A stretch of 64,000 nucleotides of DNA from assembly GCF_001598295.1 (NCBI RefSeq), contig NZ_BCYR01000009.1, positions 186,001 through 250,000 on the forward strand, in the 5' to 3' direction. Position 1 is the first letter of the stretch; every line of letters starts with the position of its first letter. Under the pieces are notes generated by a model. It saw only the letters and a list, made by a program, of their open reading frames with translations. It searched no databases and was not told the origin of the DNA. Below are positions 60,086 to 64,000 of this stretch, piece by piece. The stretch is from Klebsiella ornithinolytica NBRC 105727 = ATCC 31898 (GTDB lineage: Bacteria; Pseudomonadota; Gammaproteobacteria; Enterobacterales; Enterobacteriaceae). The translations under genes and the position numbers were made by a program.

Positions 60086-60727
60086 ATGACCGTTTATGCA
60101 TACACTCGAGTTTCAAAAGCTGAATCTGAGAATGGCACTACTGATAATCAGATTCATTTGATTCGTTCACAACTGCATATTGATATGGTCTTTTCTGATG
60201 TCAATATCTCAGGTTCAATGCCTTTCACCGAACGTCCAGAAGCAAAAAAACTTTTAAGCTGTCTCAACAAGGGTGATACCGTTGTTATAGCAAAATTAGA
60301 CAGAGGTTTCCGAGATACTACTGATTGCCTGAACACAGTAAACTTATTGAAAAAGAAAAAAATACTTTTAAAAGTATTGGATATTTCTCTGGATCTATCT
60401 TCGCCTATTGGTGAAATGATTCTCACTATAATGGCTTCAGTTGCAACTTTTGAACGAAAAAGAATTGCAGAACGAATTAAAGACGGTTTCAGTGCTGGTC
60501 GCAGCAAAGGGAAAAAGTATGGCTATAATAATAAAAATACAAAAGCAGGAGTGATAAAGAGAAACTCAAAAAGACAAATCGAAACTCTACAACGGTACGA
60601 ATCAATACTGGAATGCCTTAAAGGATTACCCACCGAAAAAACATCTGAACGAGTTATGCTTGCTCATCTTGAGCAAGCCGGGCATCCGGTGAGTAGAAAT
60701 ACTTTGCGTAAGGTTTTGGGTAAATGA
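60086..60727 (+). CDS. Serine recombinase (resolvase/invertase family)
   Basis: 213 residues. Catalytic serine S10 in YAYTRVSKAES, active-site arginines in KLDRGFRDTTD (R73, R76), long E-helix region MILTIMASVATFERKRIAERI, and a small C-terminal helix-turn-helix (HPVSRNTLRKVLG). Size fits Tn3-type resolvases, DNA invertases or small plasmid/island resolvases. AT-rich. Might move the island, resolve multimers, or invert a segment; no inverted crossover sites flanking a promoter were identified. Confidence 0.9.
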   Translation: MTVYAYTRVSKAESENGTTDNQIHLIRSQLHIDMVFSDVNISGSMPFTERPEAKKLLSCLNKGDTVVIAKLDRGFRDTTDCLNTVNLLKKKKILLKVLDISLDLSSPIGEMILTIMASVATFERKRIAERIKDGFSAGRSKGKKYGYNNKNTKAGVIKRNSKRQIETLQRYESILECLKGLPTEKTSERVMLAHLEQAGHPVSRNTLRKVLGK

Positions 60728-60823
60728 TAGCTCACAAAGCATACAGTTTGCTTCAAGAAAAGTATGCTATCATGTGTATAATGGGTTTCAAACCTAAATT
60801 AACTAAGAATATATCTCGTTTAG
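60728..60823. other. Spacer between recombinase and tandem repeats
   Basis: Holds an AGCATAC/GTATGCT pair that may form a loose hairpin after the recombinase and a TATAAT at 60777; nothing else supported. Confidence 0.35.
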
Positions 60824-60858
60824 TAAATGCTTTAAATAATCAGTGTTATAATGAATCT

Positions 60859-60936
60859 AAGTTCTTACTACTAATACTAACTAACCAGAAAAGATAGATA
60901 GCAGCTTGCTGCTTACGCCGTAGGCGTAATATTTTA
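60859..60936 (+). ncRNA. Putative small RNA, copy 1
   Basis: Extended -10 promoter TGTTATAAT at 60844-60852, then an approximately 78-base unit: A-rich linker, hairpin AGCAG-CTTG-CTGCT (about 60900-60913), hairpin TTACGCC-GTA-GGCGTAA (60913-60929) and TATTTTAT as terminator-like end. No open frame with a start and ribosome-binding site. Function unknown. Confidence 0.5.
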
Positions 60937-60981
60937 TGACTATTATTAAATGCTTTAAACAATCAGTGTTATAATGAATCT

Positions 60982-61060
60982 AAGTCCTGACCACTAATAC
61001 TAACTAATTAGAAAAAGATAGATAGCAGCTCGCTGCTTACGCCGTAGGCGTAATATTTTA
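60982..61060 (+). ncRNA. Putative small RNA, copy 2
   Basis: Same architecture as copy 1: TGTTATAAT at 60967-60975, first hairpin with loop changed to CTCG, second hairpin identical, TATTTTAT end. Conservation of stems with change in the loop supports a structured RNA. Confidence 0.5.
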
Positions 61061-61072
61061 TTATCTAATTAT

Positions 61073-61099
61073 ATAAAATAGATGGGGCGATGCCCCATC
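61073..61099 (-). terminator. Terminator of the exported-protein gene
   Basis: Minus strand GATGGGGC-ATC-GCCCCATC followed by TATTTTAT, 12 bases after the stop codon. Confidence 0.8.
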
Positions 61100-61111
61100 G
61101 TTATCATAGAG

Positions 61112-61576
61112 TTAACGGCAATTACTTAAAGTACCAGTATGAGTAACCCTACCATTCGCATCAAAAATCGTCACAGAGCCTTTTCTGGTTCGTTTATTAA
61201 TGGTTAATGAAGTAGCTCCTGTATCGTCTTGCTCTTCAAAGTGATATTCAGTAGCAGTTTGAGTTGTTTCAACACCTGTACCAAAGGTTGGTACAGTCAC
61301 TTTTTTCCAGGTTCCTGTCTGCTCGTTCGTTAGTTTTCCGTTGCATGTCCAGCGTGGATTAGCCGGATCTCTTCGTGCATTCTGTTGCTCCAGAGCCTCT
61401 CGATTTCTTATCGCCTGTTCTATCTCTGCTCTTGGGCTGAAATTCATCAATCTGTCGATATCAGCCTGTGTTGTTTGCGCACTCATCGCGATTGATGGAA
61501 ACGTGAATAGCAGAGCCAGAGTCAGTTTTGGAGAGAAAATTGATTTAGCTTTGCGGAAAATTTCTATTTGTAACAC
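61112..61576 (-). CDS. Exported protein of unknown function
   Basis: 154 residues with a GTG start at 61576, chosen because AAGGAG lies eight bases before it. Signal peptide of about 32 residues (basic start, SPKLTLALLFTFPSIAMSA). The mature part begins with a short charged helix (DRLMNFSPRAEIEQAIRNRE), then a beta-rich domain with two cysteines, C78 in RWTCNGKL and C153 two residues from the end, likely disulfide-bonded in the periplasm. I do not recognise the family. It diverges from the XRE repressor gene, which may control it. Confidence 0.75.
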   Translation of the reverse strand: MLQIEIFRKAKSIFSPKLTLALLFTFPSIAMSAQTTQADIDRLMNFSPRAEIEQAIRNREALEQQNARRDPANPRWTCNGKLTNEQTGTWKKVTVPTFGTGVETTQTATEYHFEEQDDTGATSLTINKRTRKGSVTIFDANGRVTHTGTLSNCR

Positions 61577-61648
61577 GTTGAAAACTCCTTGTATAAGATT
61601 TGTTAAAACCATGCCTTTAGTGTTCTAACTAGCTTGTTTGCAGAGGTG

Positions 61649-61684
61649 TTGTCCACCGAGTAACACTAGGTACTCAGTGGACAA
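61649..61684. promoter_or_regulatory. 36-bp inverted repeat, candidate repressor operator
   Basis: TTGTCCACCGAGTA (61649-61662), eight bases, TACTCAGTGGACAA (61671-61684): 13 of 14 positions pair. Midway between the divergent exported-protein and XRE genes. Confidence 0.7.
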
Positions 61685-61707
61685 TGACACAACCTGCATA
61701 TAGTTTC

Positions 61708-61723
61708 GTATTGAAATCAATAC
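61708..61723. promoter_or_regulatory. 16-bp palindrome, second operator candidate
   Basis: GTATTG-AAAT-CAATAC, perfect inverted repeat 84 bases before the XRE start codon. Confidence 0.6.
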
Positions 61724-61791
61724 TAAGTAATTCTTCGTAAATTGTACACCAATAAAAATCATAATCAGCGTAATTCATTGGGGTTAGTACT

Positions 61792-62076
61792 ATGCTGATT
61801 ACACGGTTGAAAGAAGCCCGGCGACGAGCAGGGCTGACTCAGGAAAAACTTGGTATCCTTGCTGGGTTGGATGAGGCTTCTGCTAGTACAAGGATTAACC
61901 AGTATGAAAAGGGGAGGCACGCGCCAAATTTCGAAACAGTTTGCAACTTGGCAAAAGCATTAAATGTGCCTGTTTCTTTTTTGTACACGCCTGAAGATGA
62001 TTTGGCCCAGTTTATACTTATGTTTGGTTCTTTGAGTGAATCTAAAAGAAAAGAAATTTTAATAAAATATAGCTAA
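61792..62076 (+). CDS. XRE-family (Cro/CI-type) repressor
   Basis: 94 residues. HTH_3 domain at about 5-60: LKEARRRAGLTQEKLGILAG, ASTRINQYEKGRHAPNFET, LAKALNVPVSFLYTPED, followed by a short helical tail (LSESKRKEILIKY). Probably a dimeric repressor of its own and the divergent gene. Weak GGGG ribosome-binding site. Common in prophage, ICE and defence islands; no methylase control role can be assigned since the R-M genes are 2 kb away. Confidence 0.9.
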   Translation: MLITRLKEARRRAGLTQEKLGILAGLDEASASTRINQYEKGRHAPNFETVCNLAKALNVPVSFLYTPEDDLAQFILMFGSLSESKRKEILIKYS

Positions 62077-62306
62077 GGATCTGTGGATTTACTTGTCATA
62101 AACTGATAGAAGAACTAGGTTGTTAATTACTTAAGTTTTTATTTTATAGTTTGAACTTAGTCTTGTTTTCGTGTTTCTTAGTTGAGTTACTATCAAAATT
62201 GATTGTATATTTAGTATGGTAATTTGGATGTTAATTATTAGTTAGTAATATAGACCGGAGTTTTAACAAGTTTCTAGCGGAAAAATGAAAATTCAAAATG
62301 ACTTGT
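62077..62306. other. Intergenic region between XRE and abiC-like genes
   Basis: AT-rich, no gene or clear terminator seen. Confidence 0.4.
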
Positions 62307-62315
62307 TGTTATAAT
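62307..62315 (+). promoter_or_regulatory. Extended -10 promoter of the abiC-like gene
   Basis: TGTTATAAT, identical to the extended -10 in both 123-bp repeats; start would give a leader of roughly 18 bases before the ATG at 62340. Confidence 0.55.
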
Positions 62316-62339
62316 AATTTTATATGAGCCGGGTTTCTT

Positions 62340-63638
62340 ATGGATGACTTAATCATCTCAATATTTTATTACATTGTTGCTATTTTGAATTTTATCTGGG
62401 ATCACGGTAGTGCTTTGATTGCAGGATTCGCGGCGTGGGCTACTTGGCGCGCAGCGAAAGAAGCATCCCGCAGTGCAGATATAGCTCGTCAGTCGATGGA
62501 GAAATCAACACATTTAGCTAATAAAACATTAACTGAAACACAAAATTTCAACAACAAGAATAGCTTTGAGAACCACTATACATTATTATTAGAACAGCAC
62601 AATTTATATCATCAACAACTCTGTAACCATATTGACAGGAAAGGCAGTAGAGATGAACCTAATGATATGACTGCTCTATTTGAGAATGCTATTACTCCTG
62701 GTTACTTAGATAACACGTTGGACGTTCTGACTGGCCACCAGATCGTTAGTCGCTACATGCGTACTTTGTACCATCTACTTAAATTTGTTGATGAAGCATT
62801 TTATATAAAAGATGATCTGCGACAGATGAAAAATTATACATCTCCGCTGCGCTCTGCTATTCGTAATGATGTGCTTTATCTGATAGCGGTAAATGCTCTC
62901 AATGTTCAAACTAATAGAGCTAAACAGTCTGGCTATCCGCGTTATCAGAAGCTACTTCATAAATTTGATTTTTTTGAACATGCGGTATTCTTTTTCCCTA
63001 CAGAACCAAACCGGTTTATTCTTACGGTTGATGAAATATCACTTATCCACTCAAATCTTTCCTTGAATTCGAGTGATTATATTGAACGTTTACGCGAAAA
63101 TCTCCTTAAGGGGGTTTTTGATCCTCCTCCGTTGGAGATTAATTCACCAGCTGTACTTTGCCTTATTACATATGACAACTTTCTAAAAGAAAGTATGGGT
63201 CGTGCATTTGGCTCGTTAGATAAAAAAATGATATCTGATCTTGAAAATGTTATAGAAAAAATGATGTACATTTATGAAAGTAGCTATGAGAGGATTAAAT
63301 GCATCCACTCATGGGAATACCAAAAAGGTAATGGTGCACAATGGCAGAACTGTACTAAAAAATTCATATGTAAAATAGAACATGATGTATCTATAGGTAA
63401 AAAAAATATATATAATAATTACTCCTTTAGAGATCCTAGAAAAACTGATGAAAATAACTCTTTTATAAGAGGTGAAACTGTAATTGACTTGGTTGGATAT
63501 CTTATTCGTTATAGATATTTTTATCAGAGTGTGGTGGCATTTGGGGGGCGGGATAAGCTCGCGGAAACATTGAGATGTAAATTTATCCAGAAGATAAGAT
63601 GTTCTGAATCAAAAATGTCTCTTTATAAAATATCATGA
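62340..63638 (+). CDS. AbiC-like abortive phage infection protein (putative)
   Basis: 432 residues, AT-rich. N-terminal membrane segment(s) at about 5-38, a helical linker (AAKEASRSADIARQSMEKS), then FENHYTLLLEQHNLYHQQL and SRYMRTLYHLLKFVDEAF, which follow the pattern of the Pfam putAbiC family (N-terminal anchor, F-x-N-x(2)-LL-x(2)-HN, later Y-x-R-x-LYH-x-LK). AbiC aborts phage growth in lactococci by an incompletely known route. Remaining 250 residues show no motif I know. Weak ribosome-binding site. Assigned from memory of the family, not by search. Confidence 0.6.
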   Translation: MDDLIISIFYYIVAILNFIWDHGSALIAGFAAWATWRAAKEASRSADIARQSMEKSTHLANKTLTETQNFNNKNSFENHYTLLLEQHNLYHQQLCNHIDRKGSRDEPNDMTALFENAITPGYLDNTLDVLTGHQIVSRYMRTLYHLLKFVDEAFYIKDDLRQMKNYTSPLRSAIRNDVLYLIAVNALNVQTNRAKQSGYPRYQKLLHKFDFFEHAVFFFPTEPNRFILTVDEISLIHSNLSLNSSDYIERLRENLLKGVFDPPPLEINSPAVLCLITYDNFLKESMGRAFGSLDKKMISDLENVIEKMMYIYESSYERIKCIHSWEYQKGNGAQWQNCTKKFICKIEHDVSIGKKNIYNNYSFRDPRKTDENNSFIRGETVIDLVGYLIRYRYFYQSVVAFGGRDKLAETLRCKFIQKIRCSESKMSLYKIS

Positions 63639-63811
63639 AAAATATAGTTATAATAAAATCCGATATAAATAGTTTTGTTTTATTTTTATAAAAAATTGAA
63701 TAGAATTAACTATAATATAAATCCTCTGGGTTTTACAGTTTATTATTTTCTTCGAGTTATTTGTTCATGAAGGCTTAGAATTTAGGTTAAATATAAAATG
63801 ATATAATTTCA
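63639..63811. other. AT-rich spacer after the abiC-like gene
   Basis: No gene seen. Confidence 0.4.
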
Positions 63812-63832
63812 GGGACCTTTTGGTCCCTTTTT
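63812..63832 (+). terminator. Rho-independent terminator
   Basis: AGGGACC-TTTT-GGTCCCT followed by TTTT; could serve the abiC-like gene and lies two bases before the end of the converging gene. Confidence 0.85.
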
Positions 63833-63833
63833 G

Positions 63834-64000
63834 TTATAACTGGTCAAGCATTTTTTCAAGTTCGCTATCGCTAATTTTGATAAGAGGGGTGAATTTGAAA
63901 CTCTCCATTGATCTTACTTCATTACCAGCGAAGTATTCCTTTTCTGAGTTTGCTTTGGCATTCCATTCGTTAATCTGTTCAATGCTTATGTTGTTATTCT
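63834..64000 (-). CDS. C-terminal end of an unknown protein (runs off the window)
   Basis: 55 in-frame codons on the minus strand ending TAA at 63834-63836. The visible part reads NISIEQINEWNAKANSEKEY and later SDSELEKMLDQL, a charged helical tail. No recognisable domain; orientation toward the terminator and codon use are consistent with a real island gene. Confidence 0.6.
   Translation of the reverse strand, partial: NNNISIEQINEWNAKANSEKEYFAGNEVRSMESFKFTPLIKISDSELEKMLDQL

Larger units (their letters stand above)
60824..61060. repeat. Tandem pair of 123-bp repeats
   Basis: Copy 1 spans 60824-60936 and copy 2 60947-61060. Aligned by eye they differ by about seven substitutions and one added A over 114 bases (about 93% identity). 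Differences fall in the linker and a loop, while -10 elements and both hairpin stems are unchanged. Confidence 0.92.

Noticed and set aside
60913-60929. Short coding leader within the repeats
   Set aside because: The apparent TTA/TAA codons come from hairpin symmetry; there is no start codon with a ribosome-binding site.
60824-61060. CRISPR array
   Set aside because: Only two long repeats in direct tandem with no unique spacers and no cas genes; fits duplicated RNA units better.
61341-61628. Plus-strand frame overlapping the exported-protein gene
   Set aside because: Antisense to a gene with signal peptide, good ribosome-binding site and terminator; no support of its own.

Overview
The window looks like the chromosome of an enterobacterium of the Klebsiella/Raoultella/Enterobacter type. 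From about 1 to 57.0 kb it is GC-rich and follows the E. coli K-12 order bio - uvrB - yvcK - moa - ybhL/N/clsB/P/Q - ybhRSFG/cecR - rhlE - dinG - ybiB - ybiI/X/fiu/mcbA - rlmF - ybiO - glnHPQ - dps - rhtA - ompX - opgE - mntS/mntR - ybiR - ldtB, with proteins very close to the E. coli ones as I remember them. I made no database search, so the genus is not fixed.

Layout. 0-7.4 kb: end of an amino-acid permease, ybhB, and the divergent biotin genes bioA / bioBFCD around a BirA operator, then an orphan UrtE-like ABC ATPase overlapping the end of bioD. 7.4-10.2 kb: long uvrB leader with DnaA boxes and a LexA box, then uvrB. 10.2-13.9 kb: an eptA-pmrA-pmrB lipid A modification operon and, facing it, a 30-residue PmrR-like membrane peptide with a consensus PmrA box; this block is not here in E. 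coli. 13.9-18.7 kb: yvcK, ModE site and molybdenum-cofactor riboswitch, moaABCDE, ybhL. 18.7-30 kb: membrane genes ybhN-clsB-ybhP, ybhQ, the ybhGFSR exporter with its TetR regulator CecR, and rhlE. 30-38 kb: dinG (LexA), ybiB, small stress proteins, and the Fur-controlled siderophore receptor fiu with ybiX. 38-46.5 kb: a flavin reductase-like gene absent from E. coli here, rlmF, ybiO, the NtrC/sigma54-controlled glnHPQ operon, dps, rhtA. 46.8-51.2 kb: ompX, opgE and the manganese module mntS/mntR/ybiR. 51.3-54.7 kb: an accessory aldo/keto reductase plus a GH1 phospho-beta-glucosidase and GntR regulator with twin operators. 55-56.9 kb: ldtB and a tyrosine phosphatase.

From about 57.1 kb to the right edge the base composition drops sharply to AT-rich and E. 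coli synteny ends. This is a mobile defence-type island: a restriction endonuclease candidate convergent with a beta-class DNA methyltransferase, a small serine recombinase, a tandem pair of 123-bp repeats that each look like a complete small-RNA gene (extended -10 promoter, two hairpins, terminator-like end), an exported protein of unknown function, an XRE repressor behind two inverted repeats, an AbiC-like abortive-infection protein, and the end of another unknown gene at the edge.

The two most interesting items are the pmrR-like peptide, whose start codon abuts a perfect 14-bp inverted repeat that should silence read-through from uvrB while leaving PmrA-driven transcripts translatable, and the tandem small-RNA-like repeats inside the defence island. 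No tRNA, rRNA, CRISPR array or insertion sequence was seen.
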